DNA of 64,000 bases from JBGTFE01 sp036403235. Lineage in GTDB: Bacteria > Acidobacteriota > Blastocatellia > Pyrinomonadales > Pyrinomonadaceae. The notes beneath the pieces are model-generated. The model searched no databases. It worked only from the letters and a program-made list of their open reading frames with translations, and had not been told where the DNA came from. Shown piece by piece: positions 26,502-34,749 of this stretch. How positions within the stretch are numbered: the first letter of the stretch is position 1; each line of letters opens with the position of its first letter. The stretch covers positions 115,568 to 179,567 of the forward strand of contig DASWRI010000033.1 in assembly GCA_036403235.1 (NCBI GenBank). The letters run 5' to 3'. Made by a program: the position numbers and the translations under genes.

Positions 26502-26765
26502 ATGGCTTTTGTATCAGTTAACAATAACGAATCGATTGAGAGCGCGCTGCGCCGTTTCAAACGTAAAGTTATCACCGAAGAAATCATCAAAGATTTGAAA
26601 AAGCACGCGCATTTTATCCCGCCGGGACAAAAAGCAAAACTCAAATCGCAGAATGCCCGCAAGCGTAATCGCAAGCGTTTTCGCCCGATGCGCAGCAATA
26701 ATTTCAACAACCAGAATCAGGGACCGAATTCGAATCAAAACCCGAATCAAAATCAAAACAGATAG
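26502..26765 (+). CDS. rpsU: 30S ribosomal protein bS21 with Asn/Gln-rich tail
   Basis: 87 residues from ATG 26502; an upstream in-frame ATG is rejected because the Shine-Dalgarno site lies between. Residues 1-58 are bS21 (SVNNNESIESALRRFKRKV, then basic KKHAHFIPPGQKAKLKSQ NARKRNRKR). The last ~24 residues are an Asn/Gln/Pro low-complexity tail (NNFNNQNQGPNSNQNPNQ) absent from standard bS21 of ~65-70 residues. bS21 sits by the anti-Shine-Dalgarno helix on the 30S platform. The unusually complete Shine-Dalgarno site raises the possibility of autoregulation, as proposed in Bacteroidota. A weak hairpin follows the gene. Confidence 0.93.
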   Translation: MAFVSVNNNESIESALRRFKRKVITEEIIKDLKKHAHFIPPGQKAKLKSQNARKRNRKRFRPMRSNNFNNQNQGPNSNQNPNQNQNR

Positions 26766-26785
26766 TTTCGGCGAAAGTTTTGCAA

Positions 26786-26829
26786 ATGCGTGATGTCAAA
26801 TCGATGTTCAACCGGTTTGCGTCACGCAT
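26786..26829 (+). terminator. Weak terminator-like hairpin after rpsU
   Basis: ATGCGTGA (26786-26793) pairs with TCACGCAT (26822-26829), followed by ATTTTATTT. The loop is long (28 nt), so this may be only a partial terminator, with some readthrough into surE. Confidence 0.4.
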
Positions 26830-26840
26830 ATTTTATTTAA

Positions 26841-27596
26841 ATGACCGCGGAAAAAATTCGCATTCTAATCACCAACGACGACGGCTTTCACGCTGAAGGC
26901 ATCATCGCGCTGGAAAACGCTCTGTCGGAAATCGGCGATGTTTACGTCGTCGCGCCCGCTTCGGAGATGAGCGGCGCGTCGCACAGCTTGACGCTCGCGC
27001 GCCCTCTGCGAATCAGACAAATCGACGCGCGCCACTGGACGGTCGACGGCACGCCGACCGATTGCGTGACGCTCGCTCTAAACAAAATTCTGCCGCCCGA
27101 AGAGCGTCCGCACATCTGCGCCTCGGGCATCAATCACGGGCCGAACTTAGGCGACGACGCGACCTATTCGGGAACGGTCGCGGGCGCGCTCGAAGCGACG
27201 ATTCTGGGCGTTCCCGGACTGGCCTTCAGCCTGGTTGCGAGCCGCGGCCACGATTTTACCGAATCGGTAAAAATCGCCAAACAGATTACGCAAAAAGCGA
27301 TAACCGAAGGCCTGCCCGAAGGCACGCTTCTGAACGTCAACGTCCCGAAGGGCAAGCCGAAAGGAATCCGCATCACCAAGCAGGGATTTAAAAACGCGCG
27401 GCCGATTATCTCCGAGCATATCGACCCGCGCGGCAAGCCTTATTACTGGATTGGCGAGCTCCGCGAGGGCTTTCATGCCGGGGGCGGAACGGATTTTGAA
27501 GCCATCGACGAAGGCTGCGTTTCGGTCACACCGATGCGCAGTGATTTGACGAATCACAAAGCGATTGAATTATTAAAAAGCTGGGAAGAAAGTTGA
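26841..27596 (+). CDS. surE: 5'/3'-nucleotidase SurE
   Basis: 251 residues, the usual SurE size. The N-terminal metal site ILITNDDGFHAEGI is diagnostic (two adjacent Asp binding the divalent cation). VVAPASEMSGASHSLTL, VDGTPTDCVTLAL and SGINHGPNLGDDATYSGTVAGALEA follow in family order. SurE dephosphorylates nucleoside 5'/3'-monophosphates and short polyphosphates in stationary-phase survival. It is followed by pcm, the classic surE-pcm pairing, 84 bases on, with a heptamer-like repeat hairpin in between, then dedA 3 bases after pcm. Confidence 0.97.
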   Translation: MTAEKIRILITNDDGFHAEGIIALENALSEIGDVYVVAPASEMSGASHSLTLARPLRIRQIDARHWTVDGTPTDCVTLALNKILPPEERPHICASGINHGPNLGDDATYSGTVAGALEATILGVPGLAFSLVASRGHDFTESVKIAKQITQKAITEGLPEGTLLNVNVPKGKPKGIRITKQGFKNARPIISEHIDPRGKPYYWIGELREGFHAGGGTDFEAIDEGCVSVTPMRSDLTNHKAIELLKSWEES

Positions 27597-27672
27597 CGGA
27601 GTTACAGAGTTAAAAAACTTCTTTCAACTCTGTAACTTCCTGTAACTCCGTAATCCTGTAAACTTTGTAAAC
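27597..27672. repeat. Inverted repeat of GTAACT-type units between surE and pcm
   Basis: GGAGTTACAGAGTT (27599-27612) faces AACTCTGTAACTTCCTGTAACTCC (about 27627-27650), followed by further degenerate TGTAAACT units. It can fold as a hairpin inside what should be one operon, so it may modulate rather than end transcription. Confidence 0.55.
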
Positions 27673-27680
27673 TATTTACG

Positions 27681-28343
27681 ATGGACGAGTATAAAATTTC
27701 GCGCGACAAGATGATAAAGCTTCTGCGCGAGCATTACAAAATCGGCGACGCGCGCGTTTTGGATGCGATGCGCGACGTGCCGCGTCATTTTTTTGTGCCC
27801 AGCGCGTTAAAAACGCAGGCTTACAAGGATAACGCGCTCCCGATTGCCGCCAATCAAACAATCTCGCAGCCGTTTATCGTCGCGCGCATGAGCGAGCTTC
27901 TGGAATTGAATCCCGAATCGAGAATTCTGGAAATCGGCACGGGCTCGGGTTATCAAACGGCGATTCTGGCGCGTCTGGCGGGCAGGGTTTTTGCGATTGA
28001 AAGAATTCCGCAGCTTGCCGCAGAGGCGCAGGAGCGGCTTCACGCCCTGCAGATTCACAACGTAACTCTGCGCTGCGCCGACGGCACAAACGGCTGGGAC
28101 GTTTACGCGCCTTATGACGGAATTCTGGTCGCGGCAGGAAGTCCCGACCTTCCCGAACCGCTTCTCCAGCAGTTAAAAATCGGCGGGCGGCTGGTCATTC
28201 CAATCGGTCAGGACCAGAAAACGCAGCACCTTATTCGCGTTACGCGGACGGAAAAAAATTTCCTGACCGAAGATTTCGGCGCGTGCGCGTTTGTGCCGCT
28301 CATCGGCGAACACGGCTGGAAAGTAAAAGACGAAAGAAAATAA
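27681..28343 (+). CDS. pcm: Protein-L-isoaspartate O-methyltransferase
   Basis: 220 residues. Motifs in order: VLDAMRDVPRHFFVP, the substrate loop ALPIAANQTISQPFIVARM, the SAM-binding GTGSGYQTAILARLAGRVFAIE (motif I), and the late GGRLVIPIGQ. The enzyme methylates isoaspartyl residues with SAM, starting repair of aged proteins. Order and spacing to surE support a repair/survival transcript. The dedA gene follows after 3 bases and is probably translationally coupled. Confidence 0.96.
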   Translation: MDEYKISRDKMIKLLREHYKIGDARVLDAMRDVPRHFFVPSALKTQAYKDNALPIAANQTISQPFIVARMSELLELNPESRILEIGTGSGYQTAILARLAGRVFAIERIPQLAAEAQERLHALQIHNVTLRCADGTNGWDVYAPYDGILVAAGSPDLPEPLLQQLKIGGRLVIPIGQDQKTQHLIRVTRTEKNFLTEDFGACAFVPLIGEHGWKVKDERK

Positions 28344-28346
28344 TCT

Positions 28347-29060
28347 ATGAAAACAATGCTTTTTTTCTTCGGAATATTTGAAGAAATCAAAAAAAACTTC
28401 TGGTTTCTCGACCCGAACAAATTGATTAACACTTTGCTCGACTGGTTTGGAATCTACGCCTATCTCGCTTTGTTTTTTATCGTTTTTGCCGAGACGGGTT
28501 TGGCCGTCGGGTTTGTTCTGCCGGGCGATTCGCTTTTGGTAGTTTCCGGGCTTTTCGCCAGAACTTTCCCCGAAAAATTAAACGTCGTGATGGTTATGCT
28601 CTCGTTTTTTCTCGGTTCGGTCATCGGCGATTCGACCGGCTACTGGACGGGACGGGTGATGGGCAAAACTCTCTTCGGCCGCGAAAATTCGCGCATTTTT
28701 AAACCTTCAAGAGTCGAAAAAGCGCGGGCATTTTTTGAAAAATACGGAGTAAAAACCGTCGTTCTGGCGCGCTTCGTGCCGATTGTCCGGACGTTTGCGC
28801 CGATTGTCGTCGGCGCGACCAAAATGCCTTACCGAAAGTTTCTTCCTTTCAGCATCCTCGGCGGCTTGCTCTGGATTTCGAGTATGGTGCTGGCCGGATA
28901 TTTTCTCGGCACGGTGATTGAAAACGCATTCGGCATAAAACTCGAAGACCACATCGAAAAAGTCGTCATTCTCGTCGTTTTTCTTTCGCTCCTGCCGCCG
29001 TTAATCGAATTTCTAAAACACAAATTCGGCAAAAAGGAAGCGGAAGCGACTGAAAACTGA
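28347..29060 (+). CDS. DedA-family membrane protein
   Basis: 237 residues, several hydrophobic helices. The DedA (SNARE-associated / VTT) core is visible as FAETGLAVGFVLPGDSLL, GSVIGDSTGYWTGRVMG, FFEKYGVKTVVLARFVPIVRTFAPIVVG and MPYRKFLPFSILGGLLW. Members are proposed lipid scramblases or flippases (PetA/UptA-type) working with the membrane potential. The gene starts 3 bases after pcm. An ACTGAAA-type inverted repeat (about 29049-29106) after its stop may terminate the operon. Confidence 0.93.
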   Translation: MKTMLFFFGIFEEIKKNFWFLDPNKLINTLLDWFGIYAYLALFFIVFAETGLAVGFVLPGDSLLVVSGLFARTFPEKLNVVMVMLSFFLGSVIGDSTGYWTGRVMGKTLFGRENSRIFKPSRVEKARAFFEKYGVKTVVLARFVPIVRTFAPIVVGATKMPYRKFLPFSILGGLLWISSMVLAGYFLGTVIENAFGIKLEDHIEKVVILVVFLSLLPPLIEFLKHKFGKKEAEATEN

Positions 29061-29101
29061 AATGTAAAAGCAGCTTTCAACTTGCAGTTGCCGGTTTTCA
29101 G

Positions 29102-29130
29102 TTGACTTAACCCGCCGGTTAACTTAGAAT
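29102..29130 (+). promoter_or_regulatory. Sigma-70-type promoter for tRNA-Pro
   Basis: TTGACT (29102-29107), 17-base spacer, TAGAAT (29125-29130): five of six matches in each box. Expected start near 29137, ten bases before the mature tRNA 5' end. Confidence 0.65.
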
Positions 29131-29146
29131 CTGTTACTTGACTTAT

Positions 29147-29223
29147 CGGGGCGTGGCTCAGCCTGGTAGAGCGCACGGTTCGGGACCGTGAGGTCGGATG
29201 TTCAAATCATCTCGCCCCGACCA
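29147..29223 (+). tRNA. tRNA-Pro (anticodon CGG)
   Basis: 77 bases fold into a full cloverleaf. The acceptor CGGGGCG pairs with CGCCCCG; D-arm GCTC...GAGC; anticodon stem CACGG/CCGTG with loop TTCGGGA (anticodon CGG at loop positions 3-5); T-arm GGATG/CATCT with loop TTCAAAT; discriminator A and an encoded CCA (29221-29223). Its own promoter and terminator flank it, so it is a single-gene unit. Confidence 0.97.
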
Positions 29224-29232
29224 TTTAAAAAG

Positions 29233-29270
29233 AAAAAGGCTTTCTGAATTCGTTTCAGAAAGCCTTTTTT
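29233..29270 (+). terminator. Terminator after tRNA-Pro
   Basis: AAAAGGCTTTCTGAA pairs perfectly with TTCAGAAAGCCTTTT across a short loop, followed by T's. Confidence 0.88.
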
Positions 29271-29377
29271 CTATTTCACCGGAAAATATTTCGTCGCCCG
29301 AAAATTCATATCAAAATTTGTGTCACAAAAGCCGGAGTCGCGGTGTTTTCTAGATAAACACCAAGGAGACAATTTTT

Positions 29378-30403
29378 ATGAAAAATCTTCGAATCGCGAC
29401 GCCGGCGTTTAAATCGATGCGCGTTTTAATTCTTTTTATTTTCGGATTAGCGGCTTTATTTGCCGGCATCATTTTAATTGATAAAAACGCGACCGGCATT
29501 CGTGCCCAGAGCGCTTTGAAAACGATAACCGGCGAATGGAACGCCGAATTTAAGAGCGATAAGCCGAACGAAATATATTTTATGTTTCAGCGCCGGAACG
29601 AAAAGGGCGGCTTTAATATGACGAGCGACAATCTGCCCATCAGCGAATTGCAGGGACTGGCGGCAAATGCGCTGAATTCGTCGAAAACAAACGTCAGTTT
29701 CAGCCTCGTACGCGAAGCCGGAACGTTTGTCTGCGAAGGCTTCTTCAGCGCGGGCAAAGGCGCGGGCGTCTGGACGCTGACGCCGAGCCAAAAATTTATC
29801 TCCGAAATGCGCAGCCGCGGCTACGACAATCTTTCGGAAGAAGATTTGCTCAGCGCGGCGATAAACAATCTGACGACGAAATTTGCCGACGAGCTGAAAA
29901 ACGCCGGATACGACCGCCTCACTTTCGAGGAACTGAGACGCGCCCGGACACACGACGTGGACGCCGCCTATATTCGCGAGATGAAATCGGCCGACTTCGA
30001 AAATCTGGAGATGGAAGAGCTTATCCGCGCGCGCAACCACGAAATCGACAATCAATATATCCAGGAAGTAAAAGCGATGGGTTTTGAAAATCAACCGCTC
30101 GAAACGCTTATCAGAATGCGCAATCACGACATAAACTCCGCGTTTTTCAACGAAATGAAAGCCGCCGGTTTTGAAAATCTTTCGATTGAAGAATTAATCA
30201 GGCTCAGAAATCACGACATCACCGTCGCCTTCGTCAACGAAATCAAAGCCGAAGGTTACACGGAAGTTGCGGCGGAAACGGCAATCAGTCTGAAAAATCA
30301 CGATGTCGACCGCGATTTTATCCGCCGCGCCAAAGCCCAGGGCTACGCCAACGCGAGCCTCGAAGAGCTTATCCGGCTGAGCACGAAAGGTTTGATTAAA
30401 TAA
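29378..30403 (+). CDS. Exported/anchored protein with 29-residue helical repeats
   Basis: 341 residues. A basic N-terminus and one hydrophobic segment (about 14-34) form a signal anchor. A ~100-residue beta-rich part follows (GEWNAEFKSDKPNEIYFMFQ). From about residue 145, six or seven tandem 29-residue repeats run to the end, each like MKAAGFENLSIEELIRLRNH plus a DI-x7-E close. These helical repeats also occur at the C-terminus of acidobacterial BlaR1/M56-type sensor peptidases, so this protein may be a partner or a detached extracytoplasmic part of such a system; no peptidase domain is present here. Rich AAGGAG site before the ATG. Stop overlaps the palindromic element downstream. Confidence 0.8.
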   Translation: MKNLRIATPAFKSMRVLILFIFGLAALFAGIILIDKNATGIRAQSALKTITGEWNAEFKSDKPNEIYFMFQRRNEKGGFNMTSDNLPISELQGLAANALNSSKTNVSFSLVREAGTFVCEGFFSAGKGAGVWTLTPSQKFISEMRSRGYDNLSEEDLLSAAINNLTTKFADELKNAGYDRLTFEELRRARTHDVDAAYIREMKSADFENLEMEELIRARNHEIDNQYIQEVKAMGFENQPLETLIRMRNHDINSAFFNEMKAAGFENLSIEELIRLRNHDITVAFVNEIKAEGYTEVAAETAISLKNHDVDRDFIRRAKAQGYANASLEELIRLSTKGLIK

Positions 30404-30602
30404 ATTGCGACTGGCTTCAGCTGGTGGACAGATTTGATAATAAGGAACGGCTTTAGCCGAATTTAATCAAAAAACCAATCATCCTTTTTGCTTTAGCTAA
30501 ATTTTGGCTAAAGCCGAAAGGATTTTTTTATTTCAAATAAATTCGGCTAAAGCCGCTTCTCTTTGATTCAAACTGTCCACCAGCTAAAGCTAGTCGCAAT
30601 TT
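30402..30602. repeat. About 200-bp nested palindromic element (GGCTTTAGCC type)
   Basis: The outer arms (30402-30431 and 30573-30602) are 30-bp inverted repeats with two mismatches. Inside is a second pair around CGGCTTTAGCCGAATTTA (about 30448-30465, inverted at about 30538-30556). A third, innermost hairpin (ATCCTTTTTGCTTTAGC with its complement, about 30481-30522) forms the tip. The whole element can fold into one long rod. It starts at the stop codon of the repeat protein. Likely a small non-autonomous repeat, possibly also a terminator. Confidence 0.85.
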
Positions 30603-30644
30603 ATAAAGAAGCCAGCGGCAATTTGTAAATATCTTAGCTTTGTG

Positions 30645-30673
30645 TTGACAAAACGTATCGTTGTCGAATAAAA
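30645..30673 (+). promoter_or_regulatory. Possible promoter for the histidine kinase operon
   Basis: A perfect -35 box TTGACA (30645-30650) with a 17-base spacer to ATAAAA (30668-30673), a weak -10. If used, the kinase must start at the GTG at 30685 rather than the TTG at 30661. Confidence 0.35.
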
Positions 30674-31806
30674 ACTATCAGGTAGTGAGCACCGATAAAC
30701 AAACTTATTTCGCGCGCCGGTGGTTTAAGCCCGGTCTTTTAATCGTCGGCTGGACGATTATCGGCTGTTTTTATGCGGCGCGAAACATCGTCGTATCCGT
30801 CAGTCAGGGACGCCCGATTGAGTGGAGCCGAATCGTTCTCTACGAGATAATTTACTGGCAGGCATTGATAATTCTGACGCCGATTATTCTCTGGCTCGTT
30901 CGCCGCTTTCCAATTAATCGGGAAAATTGGGCTCGAAGATTATTCGTTTTAATCTTTTTCGGACTGCTTCTCTCGCCCGTTCAGGGACTTATCGAATCGG
31001 GCGTCGCGCTTTTTATCGAGTGGGGCATTCGCCAAACGCCGAACGACGAGCTGGCGCAAAGGTTTCCCATTATCGTAAAAACCGTTATCGTCAGTTGTTT
31101 CACGGGTTTTGTTACTTACTGGCTGATTGTCGGCGTCTTTTACGCTTCTGAATATTACCGGAAATTTCGCGAGCGCGAGATAATTGCGACGCAGCTCGAA
31201 AATCGTCTCGCACAGGCCGAACTGCAAAATTTAAAAATGCAGCTTCACCCTCATTTTCTTTTTAACACGCTGCATACGATTTCGATTTTGATAACGCGCG
31301 ACGCGAAAACGGCCAAACGGATGCTCATTCACCTGAGCGACCTGCTCCGGATAACGCTCGACAATTCGGGCGCGCAGGAAGTTTCGCTCAAACAGGAGAT
31401 TGAATTTCTGGAACGCTATCTGGAAATTGAACAAACCCGTTTTCAAGACCGCCTGACGGTCAAAACGAATGTCGACGCGAAAGCGCTCGAAGCGAGAGTG
31501 CCGAATTTAATCTTGCAGCCGCTCGTCGAAAACGCGATTCGTCACGGAATCGGGCGCAGCTCGAAAAAAGGAATCGTCGAACTGTCAGCCGAAGTCGAAG
31601 ACGAAACGCTGCATCTCAGCGTACGCGACAACGGTTCGGGATTTTCCGAGGGCGAGCCGAAAAACGGCGTCGGAATTGCCAATACGAAAGCGCGTCTTAA
31701 TCAACTTTACGGCGACGCGCATCGCTTTGAAATGACAAATCTGGCCGACGGCGGCGCGTTCGTCAAAATAGAAATTCCCTTTCGGACGGAAAAGAGCAAT
31801 GGATAA
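30661..31806 (+). CDS. LytS/YehU-type sensor histidine kinase
   Basis: 381 residues from TTG 30661, or 373 from GTG 30685; neither has a good ribosome site and the choice is open. Four hydrophobic helices (about 25-165) form the sensor membrane domain. The His_kinase domain follows with LHPHFLFNTLHTISIL (phospho-acceptor His about 198), NAIRHGIGRSSKKG (N-box) and DNGSGFSEGE...GVGIANTKARL (G-boxes). Overlaps the response regulator start by 8 bases. No extracytoplasmic ligand domain is seen, so it probably senses through its membrane helices. Confidence 0.93.
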   Translation: MSNKNYQVVSTDKQTYFARRWFKPGLLIVGWTIIGCFYAARNIVVSVSQGRPIEWSRIVLYEIIYWQALIILTPIILWLVRRFPINRENWARRLFVLIFFGLLLSPVQGLIESGVALFIEWGIRQTPNDELAQRFPIIVKTVIVSCFTGFVTYWLIVGVFYASEYYRKFREREIIATQLENRLAQAELQNLKMQLHPHFLFNTLHTISILITRDAKTAKRMLIHLSDLLRITLDNSGAQEVSLKQEIEFLERYLEIEQTRFQDRLTVKTNVDAKALEARVPNLILQPLVENAIRHGIGRSSKKGIVELSAEVEDETLHLSVRDNGSGFSEGEPKNGVGIANTKARLNQLYGDAHRFEMTNLADGGAFVKIEIPFRTEKSNG

Positions 31807-32563
31807 AATCAAAGTTTTAATCGTCGACGACGAGCCGATTGCGCGCGCAGGCATTCGCGTTTTGCTCGAAAAAGACGCCGAAGTCGAGATTTCCGGCGAG
31901 TGCGGAAACGGCGTCGAAGCTGTCTCCATTATTCGCAGAAACGCGCCCGACCTCGTTTTCCTCGACGTCCAGATGCCCGATTTGGACGGCTTCGGAGTCG
32001 TCGAAAAAATCGGTGCTGAATGGATGCCGTCGGTAATTTTCGTGACGGCTTACGATAAATACGCGCTCAAGGCGTTTGAGATAAACGCCGTCGATTATCT
32101 TCTAAAACCTTTTGACGACAAGCGTTTTTTCAAAGCTTTCGAGCGCGCCAAATCGCAAATCGAGCGCCGCAACGTCGGCGATTTAAATCGCCAGCTTCAA
32201 AGCTTGATGCAGACTTTGAAACAGGAAAAAAAATATCTCGAACGCCTCGTCATCAAATCCGCCGGGCGCATTTTTTTTCTGAACGTCGAAGAAATCGACT
32301 GGATTGAAGCCGCCGACAATTACGTCTCGCTGCACGTCGGCCGCGCCGGGCATCTTTTGCGCGAGACGCTCGGCAATCTGGAAAGCAGGCTCAGTCCCGA
32401 CAAATTTCTGCGCATCAGCCGCTCGGCAATCGTCAATTTAATCCGAATCAAAGAAATCCACCCGCTCTTTAAAGGCGAGTACGCGATTATCCTCGCCAGC
32501 GGAAAAGAATTAAATTCCAGCCGTCGTTACAAAGATAAGCTCAATTCGATTCTCAAAGATTAG
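31799..32563 (+). CDS. LytTR-type response regulator
   Basis: 254 residues. The receiver domain (about 1-120) has the acidic pair DDEP, phospho-acceptor D56 in FLDVQMPDLDG, the T in FVTAYDK and the K in DYLLKPFD. The LytTR DNA-binding domain (about 150-250) has IDWIEAADNYVSLHVG, FLRISRSAIVNLIRIKEI and NSSRRYKDKL. Coupled by overlap to the upstream LytS-like kinase. Such pairs regulate a few promoters, often their neighbours; the secreted MBL-fold gene 173 bases downstream is a possible target (inference). Confidence 0.95.
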   Translation: MDKIKVLIVDDEPIARAGIRVLLEKDAEVEISGECGNGVEAVSIIRRNAPDLVFLDVQMPDLDGFGVVEKIGAEWMPSVIFVTAYDKYALKAFEINAVDYLLKPFDDKRFFKAFERAKSQIERRNVGDLNRQLQSLMQTLKQEKKYLERLVIKSAGRIFFLNVEEIDWIEAADNYVSLHVGRAGHLLRETLGNLESRLSPDKFLRISRSAIVNLIRIKEIHPLFKGEYAIILASGKELNSSRRYKDKLNSILKD

Positions 32564-32736
32564 TAAATCAGAGATTTTCACGAGAAAAAAGACAGGAAAT
32601 TTTAAGAAAAATCATACCTGACAATCCGCTCGCCACAAAAAACTGACCGCTTATCCCAAATTTGTACCGGGAAATTTCGGTCGCTGATAGACTTTCAGGC
32701 GTATTTATAAATCTACAAATCTTTGAGGAATAATCA

Positions 32737-34263
32737 ATGAAAGTCATAAAAATCTTAATTATCTGTGTTTGTTTTTCTTCAATCGCTTTGGCGCAGAACG
32801 CGAGTCTCGATTCGGTTCTTAAAGCGCGTCAAATTCTGGATGCGGCGATAAAGGCTTCGGGCGGAATCGACGCTTTGCGCGAGGTCAGAGACGTGACGCG
32901 CGAATTGAGCGGTTTGCGAACCGACGAAGGACAGGGACTTCGCCCGATTGTGCATAAAAGCGATTATCTGCAAACGCTCGACGCGCCGGCGCAGAGCAAT
33001 CCGAAAATAACGAGCGTGCGCGATTACGCCAACCAGAGAGCTTTGGACATACTCGACGCCGTAATTCTCGGCGGCCAGCCGATAAAGTTTCGCACGGTCG
33101 TCGACGCGAAGACGGCTTTTTCGGCCAATATGATGACAAAGCTGGCGCGCATTCGCCCCGCCGCGGCGCTTTCTTTTATCAGAACCGCGACTTTTCGCCG
33201 CTATCCCGAAAGCCTGCTTTTGACGTTGATGAGCCGGGCAAACAGTCTGCGCTGGCTTGGCAGCGGCGATTACGACGGGAAAAAACAAAACGTCATCGCT
33301 TTTGCCGATTCGGACGGCGCGCAGATTTCGCTCTATTTCGACGCGCAGACCAATCTTTTGACGAAGATGGAAACGGTCGGCGACAGTCCGGTTCTCGGCG
33401 ATGCGGTGAACGAGACCGTTTACGGCGATTATCACGCCGTCGGAAAATTGACGCTTCCCTTTCGATACGTCGATAAAGCCGGCGGCGTGATGCTTCAGGA
33501 TTTGAAAGCGTCTTCGATTACGGTCAATACAAATCCGGCGGAAAATCTGTTTACGATTCCCGACGGATTTGCAAAAGAAGATTCGCCTTCACCGATTCCG
33601 ACGCTCAAAAAAATTACCGACGACGTTTACGCCGTTCTCGGCGCATACAACAGCTTGTTCGTCATTTTTAAGGATTACGTGCTGGTGCTCGAAGGCGGGC
33701 AGTCAAACGCCTACACGCAGGGCATCATCAAGCAGATAAAAACAGTTGCGCCGGACAAGCCGATTCGCTATCTCGTCTCGACGCATTTTCACTTTGACCA
33801 CATCGGCGGCGTTCGCAGCTTTGTGGCCGAAGGCGCGACAATCGTCACGACCGTCGATGCCAAACAGGCGATTGAAGAATCAATCAACCGCACGCATCTA
33901 TTGTTTCCCGACGCGCTTTCGCTAAAACCGCGCCCCGCCGTTTTTGAGACGGTCGCCGACAAACGCGTGTTTGAAGACGGCACGCACAAGGTCGAAATTT
34001 ACAACATCGGCCCGAATCCGCATTGCGAGCAGATGCTCATCGCGTATCTGCCGAACGAAAAGATTTTGTTCGAAGCCGATATGCTCGACCTCGACATTCC
34101 CGAAGGCGGAATCGCGCCGGCGGGAAACGACACGATTGCGCTCTCGGAAAAAATTCAGAAACTCGGGCTTCAGGTCGAAACGATTCTTCCCGTTCACGGG
34201 CGGCTCGGAACAATCGAAGATTTGCGGCGGGCTTTAGCGGCATCGGCGTTAGTCAAGAACTAG
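32737..34263 (+). CDS. Exported MBL-fold metallohydrolase
   Basis: 508 residues. Signal peptide about 1-19 (ILIICVCFSSIALAQ). Residues ~25-285 look like the LolA/outer-membrane-lipoprotein-sorting-like beta-sheet that precedes such enzymes (AIKASGGIDALREV start, AENLFTIPDGF end). Residues ~290-505 are the metallo-beta-lactamase domain with the metal motif THFHFDHIGG (H350, H352, D354, H355), NPHCEQMLIAYLPNEKILFEADMLD (later ligands) and a final VHGR. These residues suit a dinuclear zinc hydrolase in the periplasm. Beta-lactamase activity is possible but not implied. GAGGA precedes the ATG. Confidence 0.88.
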   Translation: MKVIKILIICVCFSSIALAQNASLDSVLKARQILDAAIKASGGIDALREVRDVTRELSGLRTDEGQGLRPIVHKSDYLQTLDAPAQSNPKITSVRDYANQRALDILDAVILGGQPIKFRTVVDAKTAFSANMMTKLARIRPAAALSFIRTATFRRYPESLLLTLMSRANSLRWLGSGDYDGKKQNVIAFADSDGAQISLYFDAQTNLLTKMETVGDSPVLGDAVNETVYGDYHAVGKLTLPFRYVDKAGGVMLQDLKASSITVNTNPAENLFTIPDGFAKEDSPSPIPTLKKITDDVYAVLGAYNSLFVIFKDYVLVLEGGQSNAYTQGIIKQIKTVAPDKPIRYLVSTHFHFDHIGGVRSFVAEGATIVTTVDAKQAIEESINRTHLLFPDALSLKPRPAVFETVADKRVFEDGTHKVEIYNIGPNPHCEQMLIAYLPNEKILFEADMLDLDIPEGGIAPAGNDTIALSEKIQKLGLQVETILPVHGRLGTIEDLRRALAASALVKN

Positions 34264-34273
34264 AAAGAAGTTC

Positions 34274-34333
34274 ACCACGGAGACACAGAGAAAAGAAATA
34301 ATAAAACTCTCTGTGCCTCCGTGTCTCTGTGGT
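34274..34333. repeat. Inverted repeat (ACCACGGAGACACAGAG type)
   Basis: ACCACGGAGACACAGAGA (34274-34291) faces a longer inverted copy with one extra 8-base unit (34308-34333). Lies between convergent MBL and queD genes and could terminate both. Confidence 0.7.
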
Positions 34334-34347
34334 AAATAATTATGGTT

Positions 34348-34731
34348 TTAGCCGATTTGATAGGTGGCGATGCTGGTCGGGGTTTCAAAACATCGGACTT
34401 TGTAAACCTGAACTCTTTCGTCGCCGACGCGCGTGTTGAGATATTCGAGAATGTACCGCGCGAGATTTTCGGCCGAAGGATTGAGCTCCTCGTCAAACGG
34501 CGGCAATTCATTTAAATTGCGGTGGTCGAGATATTTGACAATCTCGTCGGCCGCTTTTTTTAAATCGCCGAAATCAATCAAAAGACCGATGTTGTTTAAT
34601 TCTTCGCCTTTCGCGTAAATCTCGATTTTATAATTGTGCCCGTGCAGATTTTCGCATTTCCCTTTATAACCGCGCAGCTGGTGCGCGCTCGAAAAATTGC
34701 GCTCAATCATCACTTCGTAAAAAGACGACAT
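34348..34731 (-). CDS. queD: 6-carboxytetrahydropterin synthase (QueD/PTPS family)
   Basis: 127 residues. Zinc ligands are H17 (FSSAHQL), H30 and H32 (ENLHGHNY), the catalytic Cys is C26 (GKCENLHGH), and the family phrases LIDFGDLKK, LDHRNLNELPPF and NPSAENLARYI follow. The enzyme makes the queuosine precursor 6-carboxy-5,6,7,8-tetrahydropterin from dihydroneopterin triphosphate. No queC or queE lies nearby. A pyruvoyl-tetrahydropterin synthase role is less likely given the short bacterial form. Confidence is high for the family, lower for the exact product. Confidence 0.92.
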   Translation of the reverse strand: MSSFYEVMIERNFSSAHQLRGYKGKCENLHGHNYKIEIYAKGEELNNIGLLIDFGDLKKAADEIVKYLDHRNLNELPPFDEELNPSAENLARYILEYLNTRVGDERVQVYKVRCFETPTSIATYQIG

Positions 34732-34749
34732 AACATTTCTGTTTAAATC

